Origin: Chloroflexota bacterium
GTDB taxonomy: Bacteria > Chloroflexota > Dehalococcoidia > Bin125
Length of the DNA: 64,000 nucleotides
NCBI GenBank assembly: GCA_028875225.1
Contig: JAPPFB010000011.1
Location: 62,001-126,000 of the forward strand
Direction of reading: 5' to 3'
Shown here: positions 50,136-58,132 of the stretch, in pieces
How positions within the stretch are numbered: position 1 is the stretch's first letter
Layout: each line of letters opens with the position of its first letter
Notes under the pieces: generated by a model
What the model was told of the DNA's origin: nothing
What the model saw: only the letters and a program-made list of their open reading frames with translations
The model's database searches: none
Translations under genes and position numbers: made by a program

Positions 50136-51098
50136 ATGCCCCTCACCCCAATCCGCAAAGACCAACTCAGCAAAGTCGGACTCGGCGTCCAGCGACCCGA
50201 GGATGTCGTCGTCTCCCGCGACGGCCGCGTCTGGATGTCCGACCAGGCCTCCGCCGCGGCCGAAGCACTGCCCGACGGCACGCTCAACCGGGTCGGCAAC
50301 GCCGGTGGAGCGCCCAACGGCAACAACATGGACACCGAGGGACGGATCATCATCGCCAACGTCGGCGGACTCGACGGCCAGGGTTCCGACGACAGCGGAA
50401 CCGGTCCCGTCCAGCGCCTCGACGTCGACACCGGCGAGATCGAAGTCCTCGCCGACCAAATCGACGGCATCCCGCTCGTTGCCTCCAACTATCCGCACGT
50501 CGACTCCCAGGGCCGGATCTGGGTGACGCACTCGACCTCACGCTCGGGCGGCGACGCCTTCTCCGGCGACCCGGACGGCTTCCTCTTCCGGATCGAGACC
50601 GACGGCTCGCTGACGATGCTCGCCACCGAGATTGAGTTCGCCAACGGGATCACGCTCGACCCGCGCGAGGAGAACGCCTACGTCTGCTCAACCACGGGCT
50701 GCCACGTCCTGCGCTATCCGATCAACGACGACGGCTCGCTGGGCGAGCCCGAAGTCTACGGTCCCCAGCTTGGCAAGTCGGTTGCGGACCTCGCAGCGAT
50801 GCGCCCGCTGAGCGCCGAACAGCGCGGCGAACTGGGCCTCACCGACGGCTGCGGCTTCGACCAGGAGGGCAACCTCTGGGTCACCCTGCCGATGTCGAAC
50901 AAGGTCGTCGCGATCACGCCGCAGTTCGAGGTCGTCACGATGATCGAAGACCTCGAAGGCGAGATCATGCAGGCGCCAACCAACGTGAGCTGGGGCGGCG
51001 ACGACATGTGCGACCTCTACATCGGCTCAATCCGCAGCGACTACGTCGTCCACGCCCGCTCCCCCATCCCCGGCGAGCGCCTGGTCCACCAGCGGTAG
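50136..51098 (+). CDS. SMP-30/gluconolactonase-like beta-propeller protein
   Basis: 320-residue protein of the SMP-30/gluconolactonase/LRE-like propeller family, which hydrolyse lactones using a single Ca2+ or Zn2+. Repeats include PEDVVVSRDGRVWMSD, NNMDTEGRIIIAN, PHVDSQGRIWVTHS, ANGITLDPREENAYVC and DGCGFDQEGNLWVT; the metal ligands would be the Glu near residue 22 (RPEDV), Asn in FANGITLD and Asp in TDGCGFD. No signal peptide. GAGAGGAA precedes ATG. Operon partner of the upstream carboxylesterase. Confidence 0.85.
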   Translation: MPLTPIRKDQLSKVGLGVQRPEDVVVSRDGRVWMSDQASAAAEALPDGTLNRVGNAGGAPNGNNMDTEGRIIIANVGGLDGQGSDDSGTGPVQRLDVDTGEIEVLADQIDGIPLVASNYPHVDSQGRIWVTHSTSRSGGDAFSGDPDGFLFRIETDGSLTMLATEIEFANGITLDPREENAYVCSTTGCHVLRYPINDDGSLGEPEVYGPQLGKSVADLAAMRPLSAEQRGELGLTDGCGFDQEGNLWVTLPMSNKVVAITPQFEVVTMIEDLEGEIMQAPTNVSWGGDDMCDLYIGSIRSDYVVHARSPIPGERLVHQR

Positions 51099-51106
51099 CC
51101 TCTGGT

Positions 51107-51139
51107 CTCGTCATACCCGCGCTTGCCGCGGGTATCTCG
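51107..51139 (-). repeat. 33-bp interspersed hairpin repeat, reverse copy
   Basis: Exact reverse complement of 26624-26656. The 9-bp stem ATACCCGCG/CGCGGGTAT with a five-base loop starts 9 bases after the SMP-30-like stop codon and could act as a transcription stop. Open-frame readings across it give VIPALAAGIS-like peptides, an artefact of the repeat. Confidence 0.75.
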
Positions 51140-51178
51140 TCGCGAACAGCACCGTCCTCGCATTCACGGATACTGAGC

Positions 51179-51511
51179 ATGCGACAGCGCCTCTGGCCCC
51201 GCGACCGCCTCGCCATTGCGATCCTCCTCTACGCGATCTGGATCCCGTTCATCGTCATGTTGGTCGTCTACGTCAACGACAACGAGGACTCCAACGCGAC
51301 GAGCGAGGTGAGGACCGAAGAGGACGAACCCGACGACTTCGCCGAAACCGTCGGTTGGACCTGGGGCGTGCTCTGGGTCGGATACGCCGCACTGGCCGCC
51401 TGGCTCGCCCGGATCAAGGGCCGCGACCCAGTTCGTTGGGGCCTGGCCAGCCTCCTCACCTTCATCGCGCTGTTCCCGTTCCTGGCGGTGGCGCCAGAGC
51501 GCCGGAACTGA
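51179..51511 (+). CDS. Small membrane protein, three predicted helices
   Basis: 110-residue integral membrane protein of unknown family. Hydrophobic spans are near AIAILLYAIWIPFIVMLVVYV, WTWGVLWVGYAALAAWLA and GLASLLTFIALFPFLAVA; between the first and second lies an acidic loop (NDNEDSN..TEEDEPDD) that is likely extracytoplasmic. The N-terminus MRQRLWPRDR is basic and cytoplasmic. ATG 51179 is the first start after the repeat. It is followed by a 407-base gap. Function unknown. Confidence 0.6.
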   Translation: MRQRLWPRDRLAIAILLYAIWIPFIVMLVVYVNDNEDSNATSEVRTEEDEPDDFAETVGWTWGVLWVGYAALAAWLARIKGRDPVRWGLASLLTFIALFPFLAVAPERRN

Positions 51512-51552
51512 CAAGTCAACACGGTTCCGCCCTCCATTCCGCCAGCCTGACC

Positions 51553-51862
51553 TCAATCGAGTGACGCGCCGCTGACCCCGGCCAGGCCAGTCGGGTTTGC
51601 TACAGAACACACACGCAGTTCTGTCTCTATGCGCACTCTGAGCACATAGACATCAACCTCTGTTTCAACATATCCATGCAATACATTGCACCGTGGGCCT
51701 GACGACGCCCCTATTGGCACGATTGCACCACGGACCGAGGTAGAAGCGATGATCGGCGTTCCCCAGGTCGCGTGCGCGCACCACGAGAACATCACCGGCA
51801 GTCACAGCAGGCTGCCCGACCTCGACAACCGTTCCATCCCGCGTCTCCTTCGAGTGAGACAT
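51553..51862 (-). other. Possible small frameshifted gene in a 407-bp gap
   Basis: The gap between 51512 and 51918 has lower GC than its surroundings. On the minus strand two overlapping frames look partly protein-like: 51862 to 51665 (MSHSKETRDGTVVEVGQPA..DVLVVRARDLG) and 51795 to 51553 (EVDVYVLRVRIETELRVCSV at its end). Joining the first part of one to the end of the other would give about 100 residues, which suggests a decayed small gene, but this is weak. I see no tRNA, terminator or clear promoter here. Confidence 0.25.
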
Positions 51863-51918
51863 CCTCGTTCCGAAGCGGACATCGAGCGCGCATAGGCGCG
51901 GCTTCGAGCGGGTAACCG

Positions 51919-53559
51919 ATGAGGCCTGCGTTGCGCCTGCGACCTCGGGGATACGGCCTGGACGATCTGCGCGGAGACCTGATCGGTGGTCTGCTCGCCG
52001 GCGTCACTTCAATACCATTCGCAATCGGCTTCGGCATGCTCTCCGGTCTGGGACCGGTCGCCGGCATGTACGGCTCAATCGCGCTGGCGCTGAACTCCGC
52101 CATCGTCGGCGGCGGTCGGGGCATCCTGATCTCACCGGCGCTGGTCGTCTCGATGATCTTCGCCCAATACAGCAACTCGCTGACAGAGGCCGTGGCCATT
52201 GGCGTCCTGGCAGGCGCGGCGCAGATCGTGTTCGCCGCCCTCGGCCTGGGGCGATACATCGCGTATCTGCCCCACTCGGTGCTCGCCGGATTCTGGTCCG
52301 GGCTCGGAATCCTGCTGTGCTTCAGTCAGATCGGACACGCGATCGGGATCGAACCGGCGGCGTCCGGCGTCGTGCCGGTCGTCAATGAGGCAATCGACCG
52401 CTTCGGCAGCCGCAACGGCGACGCCCTCACGCTGATCGCGATCTGTCTCGCCGTTGCCCTGATCTGGCGGGGTCGGGTGGCCCTCAAGCTGCCGAGGTCG
52501 TTGATCGTGCTCGTCATCGGCACGATCCTGGGCGTGCTCTGGTTGGACGCGGCGCCGCCCGTGCCGGCGCTCAGCATCGAGTCTCCGGGCTTCGAGCTCT
52601 CCGGGCTGTCGCTTGGTCTGTTCGTCGACGTCATCGAGCCGGCCATCCTGGTCGCCCTGCTCAACAGCCTCGCCACGCTGGTGGGCGCGATCAACTGCGA
52701 CCTGGTCAGCGGATCGGATCACCAGCCAAACCGGCTCACCTTCGGGCTGGGGCTCGGAACCGTCGTCACTTCGTCCATCGGCGGCCTGCCGGGAGCGATC
52801 GGGCCCGCCAGCCTCGTCTTCACCTACAACGGCGGACGCACCGCGATTGGTTGCCTCGCGGTCCTGTTGGTGGTGGTCGCGGCCGTGACCGTGCTCGAGG
52901 GAGTGATCCAGCAGATCCCGCTGGCCATCATCGCGTTCATCATGATCGTCACGGCGTGGCAGATGATCGACTGGCGATTCCTTCGCTCCATTCCACAGAT
53001 GGAAATGTCGTACGCCGTCTGCATGGTCGCGACGATGCTGTGTACGGTATTCGTCGGCTTCGCCGACGCCGTATTGGTCGGCGCGATTCTGACGCTCGTG
53101 CTGAATTCCAGGCGCGACGAGGATCGGGAACTCGACGGGCTGATTTCTGTGCCGCTCCTGGATCGCGTGCTGTTCCCGGATTCGGATGCGTCGGAACGGG
53201 ATCCGTTCGCGGCTCACTGCGGTCTGATCGTGTTGCCGGAACGGGTCACGACCGCCTCGGCGAGGCGGATCAAGCGCTCGCTGCTTCCTGATATCGAGGG
53301 CCACCGGATCGTGATCCTGGATGGCTCGAAGACGAAGATCATTGACGATTCCGGCGCCACGATGATCGCCGAGCTGATCCGGGTGGGACAACTGGACGGA
53401 CGCCTCTTCGTGATTATGACGTCCCTGGCGCCCGATGTCGGCAGGCTGCTTCGAGCGATGCTCAGCCACAACCAGGGGCCGGACGTCCAGCTCGCCGATA
53501 CAACGGAAGCGGCATACGAGATCGCCCGCTCGGAAGTGCTCAAGCTCGAACGACGCTAG
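51919..53559 (+). CDS. SulP family anion transporter with STAS-like domain
   Basis: 546-residue inner-membrane transporter. About 10-12 hydrophobic helices (residues 20-400) match the SulP/SLC26 pattern, including LLAGVTSIPFAIGFGMLSGLGPVAGMYGSI near the start and GGLPGAIGPASLVFTYNGGRT later. The cytoplasmic C-terminus (about 430-546) resembles a STAS domain: GLIVLPERVTTASARR, HRIVILDGSKTKIIDDSGATMIAELIRV, FVIMTSLAPDVGRLL. SulP members carry sulphate, bicarbonate or dicarboxylates; the substrate is not set by the sequence. STAS domains bind nucleotides and partner kinases of the HATPase type. Confidence 0.88.
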   Translation: MRPALRLRPRGYGLDDLRGDLIGGLLAGVTSIPFAIGFGMLSGLGPVAGMYGSIALALNSAIVGGGRGILISPALVVSMIFAQYSNSLTEAVAIGVLAGAAQIVFAALGLGRYIAYLPHSVLAGFWSGLGILLCFSQIGHAIGIEPAASGVVPVVNEAIDRFGSRNGDALTLIAICLAVALIWRGRVALKLPRSLIVLVIGTILGVLWLDAAPPVPALSIESPGFELSGLSLGLFVDVIEPAILVALLNSLATLVGAINCDLVSGSDHQPNRLTFGLGLGTVVTSSIGGLPGAIGPASLVFTYNGGRTAIGCLAVLLVVVAAVTVLEGVIQQIPLAIIAFIMIVTAWQMIDWRFLRSIPQMEMSYAVCMVATMLCTVFVGFADAVLVGAILTLVLNSRRDEDRELDGLISVPLLDRVLFPDSDASERDPFAAHCGLIVLPERVTTASARRIKRSLLPDIEGHRIVILDGSKTKIIDDSGATMIAELIRVGQLDGRLFVIMTSLAPDVGRLLRAMLSHNQGPDVQLADTTEAAYEIARSEVLKLERR

Positions 53560-53728
53560 TGCGACTTCGGTTCCTCTGTGTGGGCTCGGTCGTCGTGGAA
53601 GCCTGCGTGGCTCCCTATGGCGAGTCAGGGAGTCTGAAGCCACACATCACCGCTTGACGAAGACGCCTCCGGCGGGGCACTATGAATAGAACATATGTAT
53701 CACTACATCCAGTCGCAAAGGAACCGCC

Positions 53729-54094
53729 ATGCCCAATCCATTCCAATACCGAGCCGCCATCGACAACCTCTGGCGCCGCGCCAACGGCAACGCCCCGGCC
53801 TACCGTCGGCTCAACGCCCTGGACGCCATTGTGCGAGAACTCTTCGCCCCCACCGAACGCGCCCGACTCAACTACCAGCGCTACCTCGCCACCGACCCAT
53901 TCGACGTCGCCCGCCACAAACTCCGCGACCTCTACGACCACGCCGCTCCTCAACACGTCGAAGCCGACCTCGACATTCCTCAGCACTTCGAATACGACCT
54001 CGACGCTCCTCAGCTCTTCGAAGTCGCCCCCGCGCAGGCGGGGGCTGCCCTCCCTGAGGAAGAATCCCCCGACGAGGACGACGACCCCTTGTAG
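53729..54094 (+). CDS. Hypothetical protein with a 10-residue tandem repeat tail
   Basis: 121 residues. AAAGGAA precedes ATG 53729, so translation is likely. The first 70 residues are helical and basic (NPFQYRAAIDNLWRRANGNAPAYRRLNALDAIVREL). From residue 73 three 10-residue units follow, consensus APQHFEYDLD, encoded by 30-bp DNA repeats. The end passes through a GC-rich inverted repeat (CCCCCGCGCAGGCGGGGG) that looks like an intergenic hairpin element absorbed into the gene, then an acidic tail EEESPDEDDDPL. No family recognised. The neighbour downstream starts 149 bases later. Confidence 0.55.
   Translation: MPNPFQYRAAIDNLWRRANGNAPAYRRLNALDAIVRELFAPTERARLNYQRYLATDPFDVARHKLRDLYDHAAPQHVEADLDIPQHFEYDLDAPQLFEVAPAQAGAALPEEESPDEDDDPL
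53945..54034 (+). repeat. Three 30-bp in-frame tandem repeats
   Basis: Units at 53945-53974, 53975-54004 and 54005-54034 share the pattern (G/A)(C/T)TCCTCA(A/G)C.C(T/G)TCGAA....ACCTCGAC; the third diverges at its end and merges into the GC hairpin at about 54026-54043. They encode APQHVEADLD, IPQHFEYDLD and APQLFEVAPA. Confidence 0.7.
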
Positions 54095-54242
54095 TCGAAC
54101 CCCAACCTCAACCCCGCGTTTTTTTTCTTTCCCGATCCCCATCCACCTCAGCCTCGCCATGCCCGTCAAAGTTCTCTGGTTGCCTCGCCGCAGCATCTGG
54201 CATACTGCGCTCAAGCATCAGCACCGACCTGAAGGAACAACC

Positions 54243-55952
54243 ATGCACGATCTCGTCATCCGCAACGGACTCGTCGTCGACGGCACCGGCGCGCCCGCCC
54301 GCCACGCCGACGTCGCCATCGACGACGGCGTCGTCGCCGCCATCGGTGAAGTCAACGACCTTGGCCGCGAGGAAATCGACGCCGATGGCCTGCTGGTCAC
54401 GCCCGGCTTCGTCGACATCCACACGCACTTCGACGGCCAGATCACCTGGGACCCGGTGCTCACGCCGTCCTTCTGGCACGGCGTGACGACCGTAGTCTTC
54501 GGCAACTGCGGCGTCGGCTTCGCGCCAGCCGCTCCGAATCGCCGCGACTGGCTGATCGGCCTGATGGAAGGCGTCGAGGACATCCCCGGCTCGGCCCTGG
54601 CCGAAGGCATGCAATGGGGCTGGGAATCGTTCCCCGAGTACCTCGACTTCCTCGACACGCTGCCCAAGGCGATCGACATCGGCACGCAGGTCCCGCACGG
54701 CGCCGTCCGCGCCTACGTGATGGGCGACCGCGGCGCGCGCAATGAGGACGCCAACCCCGAGGACATCCAGGAGATGGCCGCGATCGTCAAGGAGGGCCTC
54801 AAGGCTGGGGCGCTCGGCTTCACCACCTCGCGCACGCTGGCGCACCGCGCGATCGACGGCGAACCGGTGCCCGGCACCTTCGCCGCCGAGGACGAGCTGT
54901 TCGGCATCGGCCAGGCGCTCAAGGAACTGGGCACGGGCATCTACGAGGTCGCCCCGGCCGGCGTGACCGGCGACGACGCCAACGCGCCTGAGTTGGAGAT
55001 CGCCTGGATGCGCAAGCTCTCGGCCGAGATTGAGCGACCGGTCAGCTTCGCCATGGTCCAGTTCGACAACGAGCCCGAGGCCTGGCGCGACGCGCTCGAC
55101 CGCTCGCTCGAAGCGCTCGAGGACGGCGCCGAGCTCTATCCGCAGGTCGCCGCGCGCGGCATTTCGATTTTGCTGACCCTGCGCGGACGCCACCCGTTCA
55201 TCCACTCCGCCAGCTACCGCGAGCTGGACGAACTCGACTGGGCCGAACGCGCCGAGGCGATGCGCGACCCGCAGCGCAAGGAGAAGATCCTCGCCGAGGT
55301 TGAAGCGCCCGACGCCGCGCTCGGCTTCGTCATGTGGAACAAGCTCTACCCGATGTCCGACCCGCCCAACTACGAGCCGACCGCCGACGAATCGGTCGCG
55401 GCTCGGGCCGAGGCCGCCGGTCAGACACCGCTGGAGTTCGCCTACGACTTCCTCAGTCAGGGCGACGGCCAGAACGTGCTCTTCGCGCCGCTGTTCAACT
55501 ACGCCCACAACAACCTCGACGCCACCCGCGAGATGATGATGCACCCGCGCGTCGCGATGGGACTGTCCGACGGCGGCGCTCACTGCGGCGTAATCTGCGA
55601 CGCCGGAATGCCGACCTTCATGCTCACTCACTGGTCGCGCGACCGCAGCCGCGGCGAGAAGCTGCCGCTCGAGTGGGTCGTCAAGCGCATGACCAACGAC
55701 ACGGCCGAGCTCTACGGTCTCGGCGACCGTGGCACGCTCGAAGTCGGCAAGAAGGGCGACGTCAACGTCATCGACTACGACGCCCTGCAGCTCGAGCCGC
55801 CGCAAGCCGTCCACGACCTCCCGACCGAGGCCATGCGCCTGATCCAGAAGTCGCGCGGCTACGTCGCCACCATCGTCAGCGGAGAGGTCATCTCCCGCCA
55901 CGGCGAGGAAACCGGAGCCCGCCCCGGCCAACTCATCCGCGGCGCCCGCTAA
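54243..55952 (+). CDS. N-acyl-D-amino-acid deacylase-like amidohydrolase
   Basis: 569-residue amidohydrolase-superfamily enzyme resembling D-aminoacylases, which release D-amino acids from N-acyl derivatives. The metal-binding HxH is in FVDIHTHFDG (His60/62), followed by GVTTVVFGNCGVGFAP, a later catalytic region LSDGGAHCGVICDAG, and ERGTLEVGKKGDVNVIDYDALQL-type end (GDRGTLEVGKKGDVNVIDYD). GAAGGAA precedes ATG 54243; a longer open frame from 53682 runs through the preceding gene in another frame and is not used. Cytoplasmic. Specific substrate unknown. Confidence 0.9.
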   Translation: MHDLVIRNGLVVDGTGAPARHADVAIDDGVVAAIGEVNDLGREEIDADGLLVTPGFVDIHTHFDGQITWDPVLTPSFWHGVTTVVFGNCGVGFAPAAPNRRDWLIGLMEGVEDIPGSALAEGMQWGWESFPEYLDFLDTLPKAIDIGTQVPHGAVRAYVMGDRGARNEDANPEDIQEMAAIVKEGLKAGALGFTTSRTLAHRAIDGEPVPGTFAAEDELFGIGQALKELGTGIYEVAPAGVTGDDANAPELEIAWMRKLSAEIERPVSFAMVQFDNEPEAWRDALDRSLEALEDGAELYPQVAARGISILLTLRGRHPFIHSASYRELDELDWAERAEAMRDPQRKEKILAEVEAPDAALGFVMWNKLYPMSDPPNYEPTADESVAARAEAAGQTPLEFAYDFLSQGDGQNVLFAPLFNYAHNNLDATREMMMHPRVAMGLSDGGAHCGVICDAGMPTFMLTHWSRDRSRGEKLPLEWVVKRMTNDTAELYGLGDRGTLEVGKKGDVNVIDYDALQLEPPQAVHDLPTEAMRLIQKSRGYVATIVSGEVISRHGEETGARPGQLIRGAR

Positions 55953-55957
55953 CCAAG

Positions 55958-56089
55958 AGCTCCCCCTCCGGGGGAGCTGTCGCGAAGCGACTGAGGGGGC
56001 CCGGCCTTCGCGAGTCCAACAACCGTCGATTGGGCGACGCGCTGCGGGCACCTTCGGCCCCTTTGGGGCACCTCCTCCGGAGGGGAGGT
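55958..56089. repeat. Composite hairpin-rich intergenic repeat
   Basis: Begins with AGCTCCCCC, loop TCC, GGGGGAGCT (perfect 9-bp stem, 55958-55978), then GTCGC, GAA, GCGAC (79-91 of this line), TGAGGGGG, and later CTCCTCCGGAGG near 56069-56080. The first hairpin could terminate the amidohydrolase transcript. The block resembles non-coding repeats scattered between genes elsewhere in the window, but it is not identical to the 1035 or 5293 copies. Confidence 0.5.
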
Positions 56090-56105
56090 CCCTTCACGTA
56101 GGAGC

Positions 56106-56134
56106 TTGACGCCCCATAAGAACACATGTACTAT
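56106..56134 (+). promoter_or_regulatory. Leaderless sigma70-type promoter
   Basis: TTGACG (56106-56111), a 17-base spacer, then TACTAT (56129-56134), ending 6 bases before ATG 56141. This is the best-formed promoter of the leaderless type in the window and supports 56141 as the start; no ribosome-binding site is present. Confidence 0.7.
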
Positions 56135-56140
56135 CGGTAC

Positions 56141-56980
56141 ATGCTGCAACTTTCCCTATTCGACCCCAACCCCGCTCCATCCCGACCCTCCAACCAGGGC
56201 AATGCCGAGGTCATCTACGCCGACTCCTCGGCCATCCTCGCCAGGCCGACCGGTCGGCTGGCTGATCTCGACTTCGTGATCAATCCCTACCAGGGCTGCA
56301 CCTTCGCCTGCACCTACTGCTACGCCGCCTTCTTCGTCCCCGAGGATGAACAGCGCGAGCGCTGGGGCCAGTGGGTCCGGGTGAAGACCAACGCAATCGC
56401 CAAACTGCGCAACTCTCGCCAGAACCTGCACGGCAAGACGGTCCTGATGAGCAGCGCGACCGACCCGTATCAACCGATCGAGGCGAAGCTGGAGCTGACC
56501 CGGTCGCTATTGCCGATCCTCGAGCAACGAGGAGCGCACCTGGCGGTGCTCACCCGCAGCCCACTGGTCACACGCGACATCGATCTGTTCAAGACCTTCG
56601 AACACTTCAACGTCACGATGAGCATCACGACGGACTCGGACGAGATCCGCAAGCGGTTCGAGCCGCAATGCGCCAGCATCGATCGCCGCTTCGAAGCCCT
56701 CCGCCAGTTGACCGATGCCGGATTCCGGACGCGAGTCAACGTCTCGCCGTTGCTGCCGCTGCAGGATGCTCGGGCGTTTGCCGAGCGGATTCTGGAGACC
56801 GGCGTGTCGCGGGTCCACATCAACACATTCCATGAGGCGTCAGGCCCGTTCGCGTCGGGGACGCGGCAACCGGCGCTCGCAATCGCAAGGGAAATGGGCT
56901 GGACCGAGGCGCGTCGCGAGCAGGTGTTGGCGGAGCTGCGCGGGTACCTGAACCGCGACGGCCGTCGGCTGGCGGCCTGA
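56141..56980 (+). CDS. SPL/Rv2578c-type radical SAM protein
   Basis: 279-residue radical SAM protein of the spore-photoproduct-lyase-like/Rv2578c group. The 4Fe-4S motif is GCTFACTYCYA (Cys53/57/60). INPYQGC, VLMSSATDPYQPIEAKLELTRSLL and LAVLTRSPLVTRDIDLF are diagnostic of the Rv2578c subgroup, whose reaction is unknown. Fully repair-type lyase Cys residues are not evident. The start at ATG 56141 fits a well-formed promoter; an earlier in-frame ATG at 56126 overlaps the -10. Ends 11 bases before the convergent serine hydrolase. Confidence 0.88.
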   Translation: MLQLSLFDPNPAPSRPSNQGNAEVIYADSSAILARPTGRLADLDFVINPYQGCTFACTYCYAAFFVPEDEQRERWGQWVRVKTNAIAKLRNSRQNLHGKTVLMSSATDPYQPIEAKLELTRSLLPILEQRGAHLAVLTRSPLVTRDIDLFKTFEHFNVTMSITTDSDEIRKRFEPQCASIDRRFEALRQLTDAGFRTRVNVSPLLPLQDARAFAERILETGVSRVHINTFHEASGPFASGTRQPALAIAREMGWTEARREQVLAELRGYLNRDGRRLAA

Positions 56981-56991
56981 GGTTCAGAACG

Positions 56992-58128
56992 CTACAGGCT
57001 TGAGTACACCGCGTCGATCATCGGCTTCCAGCGAGGGTCGGCGCCCAGTCCAGCCGACATCTGGTTCATCACGTAGCCAAAACCGATCCCCGCGTCCGGG
57101 TCGGCGAAGCCGAGCGAACCGCCCGCCCCCGAGTGTCCGAACGTCCGCGGATTCGGTCCCCACTCATAGCGACCCCCAGCCGTGCTGAGAATGAAACCCA
57201 GCGACCGGCGGACGAGAAAGCCGAGCACCATATCCTCGCGTGCGGCATACTCGGTCGGACCACAGGTCTCGACGGCCTCGCCGGACAGCAGTCCGCCGCC
57301 ACCCTGCGCGAGTGCCGAGTACATCGCCGCGAGAGAGCGTCCATTGCCGTGCCCGTTGGCTGCCGGAAACTCCGCGGCGCGCCACTCGCGCGAGTTCACC
57401 GTCCCCGCCAGCCGCGGAGCGGCCAGTCCCAGCGCCTTCGCCGCGAGGTTGTCCACTGCGCTCACACCAATCGGAGGCGCACCCGGCGCAGCGATCAGTT
57501 CGGCCGTGCGTCCATCCTCAGACTCTGGCAGGCCAATGTAGAAGTCGACGCCCAGTGGTCCGGCAATCTCATCGCGCACGAACTCGCCGCAGGTGCGGCC
57601 ATCAACCCGGCGGATCACTTCACCCACCAGCCAGCCATAGGTAATGGCGTGGTATCCCATGCCCTCGCCCGGCGTCCACAGCGGCGCCTGGCGCTCCAGC
57701 GCGCCGACCATGAGCTTCCAGTCCAGCGCCGCGCCGTCGGGCAGATCTTCGTCCACGCCGGCCAGACCGGCCTCATGCGTGAGGAGGTGGCGAACCTTGA
57801 TCTCCGACTTGCCGGACTGAGCGAACTCAGGCCAGTAGTCGACCACCGGCCGCTCCACGTCGAGCCGGCCTCGGTCAACCAGCATCGCGGCGGCGGCGGC
57901 GGCGACGCCCTTGGTCGAGGAATAGACATTGGCGATCGTGTCGCGTTCCCAGGCTTGGGAACGCTCGGCGTCGGCGTGTCCGCCCCAGAGGTCGACAACC
58001 GTCTCGCCGCCGACGATCACGCAGAGCGAGGCGCCGACTTCATCGTGGTCGGTCCAGTTGGCGGCAAACGCGTCGCGAACCGCGCCGAAGCGCGGTTCGC
58101 AGGTGCCGTGCAGCTCAACCTGAGTCAT
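56992..58128 (-). CDS. Serine hydrolase, EstB/beta-lactamase-like
   Basis: 378-residue class-C-like serine hydrolase. SxxK is SSTK (Ser70/Lys73), LLTHEAGLAGVDE matches the family block, YHAITYGWLVGEV carries the motif-two Tyr, and FGHSGAGGSLGFADPDAG is the third motif (H-x-G). The sequence is closer to EstB-type esterases than to the tandem pair at 1167-3655, so it is a separate paralogue. No signal peptide. It follows the LLM oxidoreductase by 4 bases on the same strand, so the two are co-transcribed. Confidence 0.89.
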   Translation of the reverse strand: MTQVELHGTCEPRFGAVRDAFAANWTDHDEVGASLCVIVGGETVVDLWGGHADAERSQAWERDTIANVYSSTKGVAAAAAAMLVDRGRLDVERPVVDYWPEFAQSGKSEIKVRHLLTHEAGLAGVDEDLPDGAALDWKLMVGALERQAPLWTPGEGMGYHAITYGWLVGEVIRRVDGRTCGEFVRDEIAGPLGVDFYIGLPESEDGRTAELIAAPGAPPIGVSAVDNLAAKALGLAAPRLAGTVNSREWRAAEFPAANGHGNGRSLAAMYSALAQGGGGLLSGEAVETCGPTEYAAREDMVLGFLVRRSLGFILSTAGGRYEWGPNPRTFGHSGAGGSLGFADPDAGIGFGYVMNQMSAGLGADPRWKPMIDAVYSSL

Positions 58129-58132
58129 GCGC

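Noticed and set aside
52132-53643. 503-residue minus-strand open frame opposite the SulP gene
   Set aside because: Highly charged low-complexity shadow; the plus-strand transporter is unambiguous.
54108-56051. 647-residue minus-strand open frame opposite the amidohydrolase
   Set aside because: Long only because of high GC; the plus strand encodes a complete amidohydrolase with HTH metal motif.
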